Positions 17,510-25,068 of a stretch of DNA of 64,000 bases are shown piece after piece. The position numbers were made by a program, and so were the translations under genes. The notes beneath the pieces were generated by a model, which made no database searches, was not told the DNA's origin, and was given only the letters and a program-made list of their open reading frames with translations. This DNA is from Algoriphagus mannitolivorans DSM 15301 (GTDB lineage Bacteria; Bacteroidota; Bacteroidia; Cytophagales; Cyclobacteriaceae): positions 1 through 64,000 of the forward strand of contig NZ_AUBV01000006.1 in NCBI RefSeq assembly GCF_000429425.1. Direction: 5' to 3'. Numbering within the stretch: the first letter of the stretch is position 1; each line of letters starts with the position of its first letter.

Positions 17510-18376
17510 ATGAAAAAGACCCTTTTCTTAATTCTCCTTGCCTTTGTTTGGATGTTTATTCCTACGAAATCCCAGGCCCAAAAGAAAGGAGACCCTTTGT
17601 TCCAAGCTCCATTGGGAATCGCCTCCTATACTTTTCGAAACCACTGGAAAAACGGAGTGCCAGAGACTTTGGATATCATTCAGCAAATGGGTTTTGTCGA
17701 GTTTGAAGGAGGAGCACCTCAGGGAGTATCCCCCGAGGAATTCAAGCAAATGCTGGCGGATCGGGGAATTTCCATTCCGTCCACCGGAACCGGATTTGAG
17801 CAATTGGAGTCAGATTCTCAGGCGGTCGCAGACCGAGCCAAAGCATTGGGGGCCAAGTATGTCATGTGTGCCTGGATTCCGCATAAGCGTGGACAGTTTT
17901 CCAAGGAAGATGCAGATCGAGCCATTAAGGCATTCAATGCCGGGGGAAAAGTGCTGAAAGAGAATGGCATCACCTTCAAATATCATGTTCATGGGTACGA
18001 GTTTCAGCCTTATGAAGACGGGACGCTTTTCGATTACTTGGTAAAAAATACTGACTCCAGATATGTGTCTTTGCAAATGGATGTGATGTGGACCCACTTC
18101 GGCGGGGGAGATCCCGCTGCTTTATTGAAAAAATATGGAAAACGATGGGTGTCTCTTCACTTAAAGGATTTCAGAAAAGGAGCCCCTAAAGACATGACCG
18201 GGTTAACCGGTCCAGAAAACGATGTGGCTTTGGGTCAGGGAGAATTGGACTTTCCGGCGATCCTTAGGGAGGCCAACAAGATTGGCATCAAACACATGTT
18301 TATCGAGGACGAAAGCGAGCATGAGTTGGAGGCATTGCCGAAAAGTATCGCCTATTTGAGGAGTTTGAAATATTAA
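17510..18376 (+). CDS. secreted sugar phosphate isomerase/epimerase family TIM-barrel protein
   Basis: 288 residues with a signal peptide (FLILLAFVWMFIPTKSQAQ). The AP-endonuclease-2-type barrel is evident: LGIASYTFRNHWKNGVPETL, FVEFEGGAP, KYVMCAWIPHKRG, FKYHVHGYEFQPYEDG, LQMDVMWTHFGGGDP, VSLHLKDFRKG and MFIEDESEHELEALP. The metal-binding Glu, Asp, His and Glu positions are present. Export suggests action on periplasmic free sugars or keto-glycosides rather than phosphorylated sugars. It follows the GMC gene pair on the same strand after a repeat-rich gap. Confidence 0.9.
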   Translation: MKKTLFLILLAFVWMFIPTKSQAQKKGDPLFQAPLGIASYTFRNHWKNGVPETLDIIQQMGFVEFEGGAPQGVSPEEFKQMLADRGISIPSTGTGFEQLESDSQAVADRAKALGAKYVMCAWIPHKRGQFSKEDADRAIKAFNAGGKVLKENGITFKYHVHGYEFQPYEDGTLFDYLVKNTDSRYVSLQMDVMWTHFGGGDPAALLKKYGKRWVSLHLKDFRKGAPKDMTGLTGPENDVALGQGELDFPAILREANKIGIKHMFIEDESEHELEALPKSIAYLRSLKY

Positions 18377-18424
18377 GGTTTTTGAAGATTATTTTCGCTC
18401 AAAGAGATTTGTAATCAGGATCCC

Positions 18425-18457
18425 AACTTTTCCAAAGTATGGAACTTTGGAAAAGTT
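18425..18457. repeat. palindrome, AACTTTTCCAAAGT family
   Basis: A perfect 14-bp stem with a 5-base loop. Related copies lie at 21121-21152 and 21797-21831, each just downstream (minus sense) of a response-regulator relic. Confidence 0.75.
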
Positions 18458-18473
18458 TCAATCCGAAAACCTT

Positions 18474-18531
18474 CCGCTATTCGGGATTTGCAATATCGAA
18501 TTTCCAATCGTTGGATTTGTAATCCGAAAAA
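18474..18531. repeat. REP-like hairpin pair with ATTTGYAAT cores
   Basis: CCGCTATTCGGGATTTGCAA starts a degenerate hairpin, then GGATT-TGT-AATCC forms a second one at 18513-18525. The same two-hairpin unit follows the intact regulator gene (24327-24384) and another relic (21181-21240). Confidence 0.7.
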
Positions 18532-18534
18532 GAT

Positions 18535-18588
18535 TCAACTCACCAACTTAAACCCATATCCCCGCACATTCAGGATCCGGATTTCCGG
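18535..18588 (-). pseudogene. relic 1 of a response-regulator gene 3' end
   Basis: On the minus strand this reads PEIRILNVRGYGFKLVS then TGA, matching the C-terminus of the intact regulator at 24388 (PEIQILNVRGYGFKLVC). The PAS kinase frame runs into it in a different frame and stops inside it at 18570. Confidence 0.8.
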
Positions 18589-20834
18589 ATAGTGAAAGTA
18601 AATTTGGATCCCTCTCCAAGCTTTGATTCCAAAGAAATCTGACCTCCCAGAAATTCTACCGCTTTTTTCACGATGGCGAGGCCGATACCCGTACTATCAG
18701 AATCTCCTTTAGGATTTATTTTTTGAAACATGATGAATACCTTTTCCCAATATTCTGGATCAATTCCAATCCCATTATCTTCGACGGTAAACACCCAAAA
18801 ATCAGATGACTCATTGCAGCTAATATTGATGACTGGAGGGACATCTGGTTTGGAATACTTGATAGAGTTGGATAGAAGATTGAGAAATATCTGAAAAACG
18901 GTGGTTTTGTAGGAATAAATTTCGGGGAGATCCTGAAAAAGGATAGTGGCATGACTTTCCCGGATAGGTTTTTTGAGATAAAGCTGGATCTGTTTTAGGA
19001 GTTTGTCTGTAGAAAAAGACTCCTTTTTTTCGTCAGTATTCCCAATTTTGGAATGCTCCAAAAGATCAAGGATAATCTTTTGCATCTGCATAGCGCCATT
19101 TTTTGCAAAATGGATGTATTGATGGGCTTTTTTATCCAATACATTTCCATACTTGAGATCCAAAAGCTCCATAAAACTGGAAATCATCCTGAGAGGTTCT
19201 TGCAGGTCATGGGAGGCGACATAAGCAAATCGCTGGAGTTCCTCATTGGAAATGGCTAGTTCGTGGATTTTATGTTCGAGCTGATCATTGAGTTTTCGGA
19301 GTGACCACTCCAACTCTTTTTGATTGGTGATGTCCTGGATAGACCCTACAGTCCGGATGATTAAGCCCTCTTCATTTCTTATGAGAAAAGATCTACAAGA
19401 TACATAGGCTATTTCCCCGTTCTTTTTTATAATTCTCAGTTCAATAAGCCAATTGGTAAGATTGGATTTTTTGGACATAAACCCAGAAATGTCCTCCAAA
19501 ACCCGGTCTTTGTCCTCTGGATGTATGATTTCAAAAAGTTTGGTCAGTGATAGATCGGCAGGTTCGTATCCAAATAGCTGCTGAAATCCCTCTCCAAAAT
19601 AGGTAGTTTTCTGAGTGAAGTCATAATCCCAAATCGCGTCATTTGTAGCTTTGGTAGCCAATTGGTACCGTTCAAAATTCTCAGCAGATAAGCGCTTGCT
19701 CTCCATCAGCTCACTGATATCTTGTCCGATTCCCAAAATTGCTGGATTCCCGTGGTATTGGATGAGTGATGCTGAAAAATGGACAGGAAAGCTTTTGCCG
19801 GTTTTAGAGTAAATTTCTAGGACGATTTCCACATTTTTCTTCTCTCCCACCTTCTTAATTGCTTTTTGGATAGCTTTCTTGAATTTGGGATGGAAAAAAT
19901 GTTCAGGAGACATGTCTTGGATTTCTTCGGGACTAAAACCTGAAATATGCTCCAAATGTGAATTCCAAAGTAGGAGATTCCCGTCTAAAGAGAACAAAAA
20001 CAGGGCCCCGGGAAGATTTTGAATCAAAGAATTGTTTAGGATAATCTGATCGTTTAGCTCCCTGGAAATTTCCTTTTCCCGAGTTATATCTACCATCAAC
20101 CCCTGAAGTTTGTGGGCTTTTCCGGCCACCGATATCACCTTGACACGGTCATTGAGCCAGATCGTTTTTCCACTTCGGGTTTTAAATCGATAATCAAAAG
20201 CGTGATCTTGTTGTTTTTGTGTCTTCAAGTGGCAAAAGTTGATAGCAAAATCTCTATCCTCCGGATGGATGTGATTTTTCCAGAATTGAGGGTCTCCAAG
20301 CCATTCTTTTGCAGTGTATCCAGTGATTTTTTCAACCTGAGGGCTGACAAAGCTGAACTCAAATGTAGTTGCATCTGCTTCCCAAAAAATCCCATCTAGA
20401 TTTTCTATCAAAGACTTATTTTTTACCTGCTCATCTCCAAGCTTAGCCTGTGTCTCCAATAAATGAGTGATGTCTTGAAATGCTCCCGAAAGAACATTTT
20501 TCCCTGTTTCAGGATGCAAAGTCCAAATTGCTTTGGAAAGAACCTTGATGAAAGTTCCATCCTTTTTGATCAACCGCTTTTTGAGATAATATTCCTTTGA
20601 ATTGACCAGTACATCATTCATGTGATCCAGGGCATTTTGACGGTCATCAGGATGGATTACTTCCAAACCTTTTTCAAATGTGACCTCAAATTCTCCTGGG
20701 GAATAACCTAACATTTTAAAAACACCTGGAGACCAGAATAGTGTTTTCTCTTCCAGATTAAGTTCCCAAGTTCCAGACTGGGTAAGCTCTTCTAAAAGAT
20801 TCCTTTGAAAAGTGTTTTTCTCTTGATTTTTCAT
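18570..20834 (-). CDS. multi-PAS sensor histidine kinase, cytoplasmic
   Basis: 754 residues without membrane segments. Four PAS domains occupy roughly residues 12-130, 145-260, 270-380 and 390-510, each with a PAC-type strand such as GTFIKVLSKAIW or KTIWLNDRVKV. HisKA has the phospho-acceptor in VASHDLQEPLRMISSFMELL (about 545). The ATPase domain shows NLLSNSIKYS, VEDNGIGID and STGIGLAIVKKAVEFLGG. No partner regulator is adjacent; only a response-regulator relic overlaps its end. The last residues (RKSGS) are read out of frame from that relic, so its stop codon was acquired there. It resembles the bacteriophytochrome-like soluble kinases with LQEPLR H-boxes. The signal is unknown. Confidence 0.9.
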   Translation of the reverse strand: MKNQEKNTFQRNLLEELTQSGTWELNLEEKTLFWSPGVFKMLGYSPGEFEVTFEKGLEVIHPDDRQNALDHMNDVLVNSKEYYLKKRLIKKDGTFIKVLSKAIWTLHPETGKNVLSGAFQDITHLLETQAKLGDEQVKNKSLIENLDGIFWEADATTFEFSFVSPQVEKITGYTAKEWLGDPQFWKNHIHPEDRDFAINFCHLKTQKQQDHAFDYRFKTRSGKTIWLNDRVKVISVAGKAHKLQGLMVDITREKEISRELNDQIILNNSLIQNLPGALFLFSLDGNLLLWNSHLEHISGFSPEEIQDMSPEHFFHPKFKKAIQKAIKKVGEKKNVEIVLEIYSKTGKSFPVHFSASLIQYHGNPAILGIGQDISELMESKRLSAENFERYQLATKATNDAIWDYDFTQKTTYFGEGFQQLFGYEPADLSLTKLFEIIHPEDKDRVLEDISGFMSKKSNLTNWLIELRIIKKNGEIAYVSCRSFLIRNEEGLIIRTVGSIQDITNQKELEWSLRKLNDQLEHKIHELAISNEELQRFAYVASHDLQEPLRMISSFMELLDLKYGNVLDKKAHQYIHFAKNGAMQMQKIILDLLEHSKIGNTDEKKESFSTDKLLKQIQLYLKKPIRESHATILFQDLPEIYSYKTTVFQIFLNLLSNSIKYSKPDVPPVINISCNESSDFWVFTVEDNGIGIDPEYWEKVFIMFQKINPKGDSDSTGIGLAIVKKAVEFLGGQISLESKLGEGSKFTFTIRKSGS

Positions 20835-21120
20835 AAATGAATAGTCAAAATATTTCTACAAAAATTGGGATAAGTAATTTAAAATTTTGTCCTGAAAAAA
20901 TCATCAAAGCCTATTCTGATAACCTGTTTCGAAAAGTAAAAAGAGGGGAAATTGTTTATTTCTGGAGTTAAAACTTTAAAATTCCCAGAAAACAATTTGT
21001 CAAGGGAAACTGAATAATTCAGTCTATCAAGGGTAAGAAGGTTACCGAGAAGTTTGAAAAATTATAATGAGAAGTGGAAGGCTAGGCTTACTTTTCTATT
21101 TCTGATTTAATAAGATCAAG
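20835..21120. other. AT-rich noncoding stretch upstream of the PAS kinase
   Basis: No reading frame or clear hairpin is seen. It should contain the kinase promoter, but no confident motif was found. Confidence 0.4.
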
Positions 21121-21152
21121 ACTTTTCCAAAGTTCCAAACCTTGGAAAGGTT
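21121..21152. repeat. palindrome, AACTTTTCCAAAGT family, imperfect copy
   Basis: CTTTTCCAAAG pairs imperfectly with CTTGGAAAGG. It is followed at 21162 by a very short regulator-end relic. Confidence 0.6.
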
Positions 21153-21160
21153 GTATTCCC

Positions 21161-21180
21161 TCAACACACCAACTTAAACT
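21161..21180 (-). pseudogene. minimal regulator-end relic
   Basis: TCAACACACCAACTTAAAC is identical to the last 19 bases of the intact regulator gene at 24388-24406, including the stop codon, then the match breaks off into a REP pair. Confidence 0.6.
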
Positions 21181-21240
21181 CCGCTATTCGAGATTTGCAA
21201 TCTCGATTTCCCTATCGATGGTTTTGTAATCTAGAAAAGT
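21181..21240. repeat. REP-like hairpin pair, second copy
   Basis: TCGAGATT-TGC-AATCTCGA is a perfect 8-bp hairpin at 21188-21206, followed by a degenerate TTTTGTAATC hairpin. The unit matches 24327-24384 closely. Confidence 0.7.
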
Positions 21241-21241
21241 T

Positions 21242-21355
21242 TCAACACACCAATTTAAACCCATATCCATGGTCGTTCAGCATCTGGATGGTGTTTCATT
21301 GCGAAGTTTAGTGAGGAAGAAATCAATGCTTTTTGCGTAGAAAAAGTCATTCTAA
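21242..21355 (-). pseudogene. relic 2 of a response-regulator gene 3' end
   Basis: The minus strand encodes NDFFYAKSIDFFLTKLRN, corresponding to DDFFNARSMDVFITKLRK of the intact regulator, then about 16 bases are missing and the match resumes to the stop region. Stops and frameshifts show it is decayed. Confidence 0.75.
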
Positions 21356-21437
21356 CTTTCGGTAAAGAAATAAAAAATCGCATTTTTAGTTTTATATCAA
21401 TGAGAATTATAAGTAAAACTAATACGGTCCCGGTCTT

Positions 21438-21749
21438 ATGGAGAAAGTATCGAAAAGGTTGGCATTTAAAATCTTAAAAGAAGTGTTTCTGCGAAATGGC
21501 TATGTCAGGATAAAAGACGAATCAAAGCTAAAAGAACTTGGATCTCAAAAATATAAACAGGGCTACGAAGTAAGGCTTATTGCCAAGGACGAAGCAGAGT
21601 TGGAACGCATACGAACTGCCATTTCCGTCTTGGACTTACATGTAGCCAAATCATATCTCAATGGAAAACAGTTTGTTCAGCCAATCTATGGCAAAGAGGT
21701 TACGAGGAAATTTGAAAAGCTTAAGCCAAAAAAAGAATCGGTTTTATGA
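21438..21749 (+). CDS. small orphan protein, unknown function
   Basis: 103 residues, basic, no signal peptide. The start region MEKVSKRLAFKILKEVFLRN looks helical, then GYEVRLIAKDEAELERIRTA and GKQFVQPIYGKEVTRKFEKL. The alternation suggests an alpha/beta fold that might bind nucleic acid, but no family is recognised. It stands alone between two response-regulator relics (21242-21355 and 21839-21980), so it is probably accessory. Codon use and protein-like sequence support a real gene. Confidence 0.6.
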   Translation: MEKVSKRLAFKILKEVFLRNGYVRIKDESKLKELGSQKYKQGYEVRLIAKDEAELERIRTAISVLDLHVAKSYLNGKQFVQPIYGKEVTRKFEKLKPKKESVL

Positions 21750-21796
21750 GTTGAAATTTAAGTTCTTAGTGATTCGAAAGTGCTAGCTTTTTTTAT

Positions 21797-21831
21797 AAAC
21801 TTTTCCAAAGTTCCAAACTTTGGAAAAGTTT
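21797..21831. repeat. perfect palindrome, AAACTTTTCCAAAGTT
   Basis: A 16-bp perfect stem with a 3-base loop. It may serve as a terminator for the small gene that ends at 21749 and lies directly before relic 3. Confidence 0.75.
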
Positions 21832-21838
21832 GATCTAC

Positions 21839-21980
21839 TCAACACACCAACTTAAACCCGTATCCCCGTACATTCAGAATCTGGATTTTTGGGTCTTCCT
21901 GCAGCTTTTTGCGGAGTTTGGTGATAAAGACATCCATGCTGCGGGCGTTGAAAAAGTCGTCCGATCCCCAAATGACTTTC
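21839..21980 (-). pseudogene. relic 3 of a response-regulator gene 3' end
   Basis: The longest relic. The minus strand encodes IWGSDDFFNARSMDVF, then ITKLRKKLQEDPKIQILNV and RGYGFKLVC, with about 90 percent base identity to 24388-24520. Upstream of it the frame hits a TAG and the match ends, so the receiver domain is gone. Confidence 0.85.
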
Positions 21981-22184
21981 TAAAAAATACCCATAAATCC
22001 TCAAAGGTTAATAAAAGAAAATTAAGGGAATGGTCCCTTTTCTAAATCTAAAACTCTCGGGTTTTCCCTAAATGATTTCAAGCAATTTCTTTGATAAAAA
22101 ACAAACTGAAATTCCTTTATAAATATTTCAATAAAAATTTGTTCGTTTTCAGTTAAGTTGTTTAATTCAACCCATTCTTTAATA
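21981..22184. other. AT-rich noncoding stretch
   Basis: Upstream region of the lipoprotein gene. A 62-codon minus-strand frame (22022-22210) crosses it but has no start context or family resemblance. No clear promoter was recognised. Confidence 0.35.
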
Positions 22185-22215
22185 ATGATTAATTTTAAGA
22201 TTATGTACACACAAT

Positions 22216-22228
22216 CCCCCCCCCCCCC
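22216..22228 (+). promoter_or_regulatory. 13-C homopolymer, candidate phase-variation tract
   Basis: Thirteen consecutive C residues lie between in-frame ATGs at 22185 and 22203 and the lipoprotein coding frame. As written, translation from these ATGs stops at TGA 22236-22238. With 12 or 15 C residues the frame continues as a basic stretch (FVRKGKR) into the lipobox and the full lipoprotein. Long C/G tracts at the start of surface-protein genes are classic slipped-strand switches. A homopolymer miscount in the assembly would look the same. Confidence 0.6.
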
Positions 22229-22281
22229 TCCATTTTGAATGGAATTTTGTAAGAAAAGGGAAAAGATTTTTCCCTGAGATC

Positions 22282-23523
22282 GTGTCCGGTTTGCTGTTTT
22301 TTTCGTGCAGCGAGATGGAATCGTTGCCTGATAGCCAGCTTGAACTGGAGGCTAAAGCTGAGAAACTGGGTTTAGATCCCAAAGATCCCGGTTTTAGATT
22401 TGCTTCTGCTTTGTCGAGCGGATTGAAAGATGAGGCCGTGAGAAAGTTTGTCTCGGAAAACATCCAAGACCAGTTTGACGGAGATTTGAACTTTCTGTAT
22501 TACACGACCAAGGGTAAATCACTTGGCGGACCCAATTCAAAGTCCATCACCTTTGAGGAGGCTTTGTTTGGAAGTCAATCCAACTTTAGGACGACAGAGC
22601 CTTCCTTGGAATTTGATCCGCTGATGCAAGTCGCATTAAGAGGTCCTGAGGAGCAGCTCATTGATTTTTCTGAAATTGATGAAGGAATTTCGGTATTGTA
22701 CATTGCACCGGGTCAGGATTTGAAATCAAATCCAATCGTTCCCATGATTACCGAAGGTGGAGAAGTGTCCGAGTGGGACATCAGAACTGTACCGGCCACA
22801 CCAGTTTTGGTAATCAGCCAAAATGAGCGACTGGTCAAAGTTCCCAAAAACCCTGCAGCCCGGATCCAAAGTGGAGATGCCTGTCTGCAGAGTGCTACTC
22901 CTTATTTCAGCGATGATATAAATGACTATTACTTTTATACGGATTACTACTGTGGTGGAGGAGGTTTAATTGATAATCCTCCGGGAGGAGGTAGTTCTAC
23001 TGGATGTGACCGAGATTTAAATTCTAATTGGGAAAGGATAGATCGGGTCAGATTTACTACCATGGAGGAATTGAATGAAGCTTCGAACTGGGCAGATGGT
23101 GCCCCGGAAGTTTTCTTTATCGTCTTTACCGGCTCGAGTCAACCAAATTTAGCTCAGGTGAAAAAATTTATTCCGAAAGTAGATCGGAGTAAATGGAAAG
23201 ACTGTAGCGTTTTTAATTGCAAGACCGAGTGGGTTTTTCCTAATAACTTAGAGGTTTTTAATTGGGTAAAATTGGATTATTCTCAGACTATCACCATACA
23301 ATGGTACGAGTATGATCCCGGCGATTCAGTGACCGAAGAGAGGGAATTTACTTACAAGGACCCAATAACAGGGATCGAGTACACTAGAACTGAAACCGTG
23401 GTTACTTCCGATAACGATGAGTATTTAGGCATGACTCCTGTAGAATATTGTAATGATGCTACAGGTACAGATGCTAAAATGTATACAACAGGTAAAATAG
23501 ATTTTGTGCTAAGGATAGACTAA
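22282..23523 (+). CDS. surface lipoprotein of unknown function, probably phase-variable
   Basis: 413 residues from GTG 22282, but this start leaves only MSGLLFFSC before the lipobox Cys, too short for a signal. The missing basic part (RKGKRFFPEI) is encoded in frame just upstream and joins ATG 22203 or 22185 only if the C tract loses one base. The mature protein has an acidic helical start, a Gly-rich linker (CGGGGLIDNPPGGGSS, about residue 235) and a Cys-containing C-terminal domain (CSVFNCKTEWVFP). No known family is recognised. The outer membrane barrel gene begins 4 bp after the stop, so the pair is probably co-expressed at the cell surface. Confidence 0.7.
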   Translation: MSGLLFFSCSEMESLPDSQLELEAKAEKLGLDPKDPGFRFASALSSGLKDEAVRKFVSENIQDQFDGDLNFLYYTTKGKSLGGPNSKSITFEEALFGSQSNFRTTEPSLEFDPLMQVALRGPEEQLIDFSEIDEGISVLYIAPGQDLKSNPIVPMITEGGEVSEWDIRTVPATPVLVISQNERLVKVPKNPAARIQSGDACLQSATPYFSDDINDYYFYTDYYCGGGGLIDNPPGGGSSTGCDRDLNSNWERIDRVRFTTMEELNEASNWADGAPEVFFIVFTGSSQPNLAQVKKFIPKVDRSKWKDCSVFNCKTEWVFPNNLEVFNWVKLDYSQTITIQWYEYDPGDSVTEEREFTYKDPITGIEYTRTETVVTSDNDEYLGMTPVEYCNDATGTDAKMYTTGKIDFVLRID

Positions 23524-23527
23524 TCAC

Positions 23528-24253
23528 ATGAAGATTAGAATATTGATCTTATTGTTTCTTGGATTAAACCTTGAAACCTTGGGGCAAAACTTAAAATTTG
23601 GGATTGCCACTGGGAGAGAATACTCGTTTAGTAATTCGGTAGTTCAAATTGATTCAGTTTCTGTTTTTGAGCAAACCGAGAAGGGAGATTATTTTTTGAT
23701 ACCATTCGTTAAAATTGAATGGCCGCTATCAGAGCGATTTCATACCAGCTTTGGGGTTCAATATTATAGATCTTACCTGTCTCTATTGGCAAGTTATTCA
23801 TCTGAATCATTTCCTAAACATATCCCATATATAACAAAAGGAAGGGTTACAACCACCTACAATTTCGAATTTCCTGTGGGTATAAGCTATGTCCTAATCA
23901 AAAAGAATCAATTCAAATTATTCTTGGAATTAGCAGCAGTTCCCGTCCGTTCAATTCAGGATTTTGAGCCCTTCAAACTCGAAGTGCCACAGGGAATAGA
24001 CTGGACTCAAGAAATACTGGATGTAATTAATGCTGTAGAAACCATCCCCAATCCCTTCTACATGAACTATCAGTATGGGATATCGATGGAGTATAAGCGT
24101 TTTGGATTGACTCTCTTCCGATCAGAGAACATGAGTCGATCAATCAGTACGGATTATGAGCTTTATGGTCAGAGTTATAATTTTCAAAGGAGAATTCAAT
24201 CGATAAGGTTAGGACTATATTATTCCCTTGGACTGAAAAAAGAGAAAGATTGA
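23528..24253 (+). CDS. outer membrane beta-barrel protein, unknown
   Basis: 241 residues with a signal peptide (MKIRILILLFLGLNLETLGQ). Alternating strands such as FHTSFGVQYYRSYLSLLAS, TTYNFEFPVGISYVLIKK, FYMNYQYGISMEYKRFG and SIRLGLYYSLGLKKEKD, with aromatic girdles and a short polar C-terminus, indicate a small beta-barrel of PorT/OmpA-barrel size. It follows the lipoprotein gene after 4 bp. Function unknown; a role as membrane partner of the lipoprotein is inference. Confidence 0.75.
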   Translation: MKIRILILLFLGLNLETLGQNLKFGIATGREYSFSNSVVQIDSVSVFEQTEKGDYFLIPFVKIEWPLSERFHTSFGVQYYRSYLSLLASYSSESFPKHIPYITKGRVTTTYNFEFPVGISYVLIKKNQFKLFLELAAVPVRSIQDFEPFKLEVPQGIDWTQEILDVINAVETIPNPFYMNYQYGISMEYKRFGLTLFRSENMSRSISTDYELYGQSYNFQRRIQSIRLGLYYSLGLKKEKD

Positions 24254-24274
24254 TCTCCAATATTTTAAATAGGA

Positions 24275-24309
24275 AGACCTGAAGCCTCCTTAGTTTCAGG
24301 TCTTTTTTG
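24275..24309 (+). terminator. intrinsic terminator after the barrel gene
   Basis: AGACCTGAA and TTCAGGTCT form a 9-bp stem followed by TTTTTTG. Confidence 0.8.
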
Positions 24310-24326
24310 TTTGGGGTCAACTTTTT

Positions 24327-24384
24327 CCGCTATTCGAGATTTGCAATCTCGAATTTCCTATCCATGGATTTGTAATCCGAAAAA
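24327..24384. repeat. REP-like hairpin pair behind the intact regulator gene
   Basis: ATTCGAGATT-TGC-AATCTCGAAT is a perfect 10-bp hairpin at 24332-24354, and GGATT-TGT-AATCC lies at 24366-24378. It starts 3 bp past the regulator stop and may act as its terminator. Near-copies follow two of the relics. Confidence 0.75.
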
Positions 24385-24387
24385 GCT

Positions 24388-25068
24388 TCAACACACCAAC
24401 TTAAACCCATACCCCCGTACATTCAGAATCTGGATTTCCGGGTCGTCCTGGAGCTTTTTCCTGAGCTTGGTTATAAAGACATCCATGCTGCGGGCATTGA
24501 AAAAGTCGTCCGAACCCCAGATTTGATTTAGAATCAATGTTCGATCGGTGATGTCGTTGGCATTTTCCAAAAGCATCTGGAGCAGTTGGCTTTCCCGGGC
24601 TGTTAGGGGAGTCTCAGTGTCATCGATTTTGAGCAGTTGACGAGTGGGATGAAATTCATACTTACCCACTGCAATCCAGTCGCTTTGATTCTGCCGGGTT
24701 CGGAGTCGATCCAAATGGGCTTTGATCCGCACGATCAGTTCCTCCATGCTGAAGGGTTTGCGTACGTAGTCATTGGCACCCAAGCCAAAGCCTTTGACGA
24801 CATCCTCGGTCTGGCTCTTGGAAGTCAGGAAAATAATGGGTGTGTAAGGGTCGGTTTTTCGGATTTCAGTAGCCAACGCAAATCCATCCTTTTTGGGCAT
24901 CATCACGTCCAAAACCAGAATATCAGGTTTATCCTGATGGTAGCTTTCCCAGGCTTTTTCTCCATTTTCACAAAGCCTGACTTTGAAGTCCCGACTCTCC
25001 AAACTTTCCTGAATGATCATGCCCAAGGCCATTTCATCCTCGGCTAGCAATACTTTGACTTTGCTCAT
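24388..25068 (-). CDS. OmpR/PhoB-family response regulator
   Basis: 226 residues. The receiver domain has AEDE at residues 9-12, the phospho-acceptor in LVLDVMMPKKDG (about 53), FLTSKSQ and YVRKPFSMEEL. The winged-helix DNA-binding domain ends with RSMDVFITKLRKKLQDDP and ILNVRGYGFKLV. Its ATG overlaps the kinase stop by ATGA (25065-25068), so the pair is coupled. A likely target site is the triple TTAAC repeat at 26725-26749. Truncated copies of this gene's 3' end occur at 18.54, 21.16, 21.24 and 21.84 kb. Confidence 0.93.
   Translation of the reverse strand: MSKVKVLLAEDEMALGMIIQESLESRDFKVRLCENGEKAWESYHQDKPDILVLDVMMPKKDGFALATEIRKTDPYTPIIFLTSKSQTEDVVKGFGLGANDYVRKPFSMEELIVRIKAHLDRLRTRQNQSDWIAVGKYEFHPTRQLLKIDDTETPLTARESQLLQMLLENANDITDRTLILNQIWGSDDFFNARSMDVFITKLRKKLQDDPEIQILNVRGYGFKLVC

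Noticed and set aside
22022..22210. 62-codon minus-strand frame between relic 3 and the C tract
   Set aside because: Looks mildly protein-like, but has no start context or recognisable family, and ends inside the region needed for the lipoprotein start.
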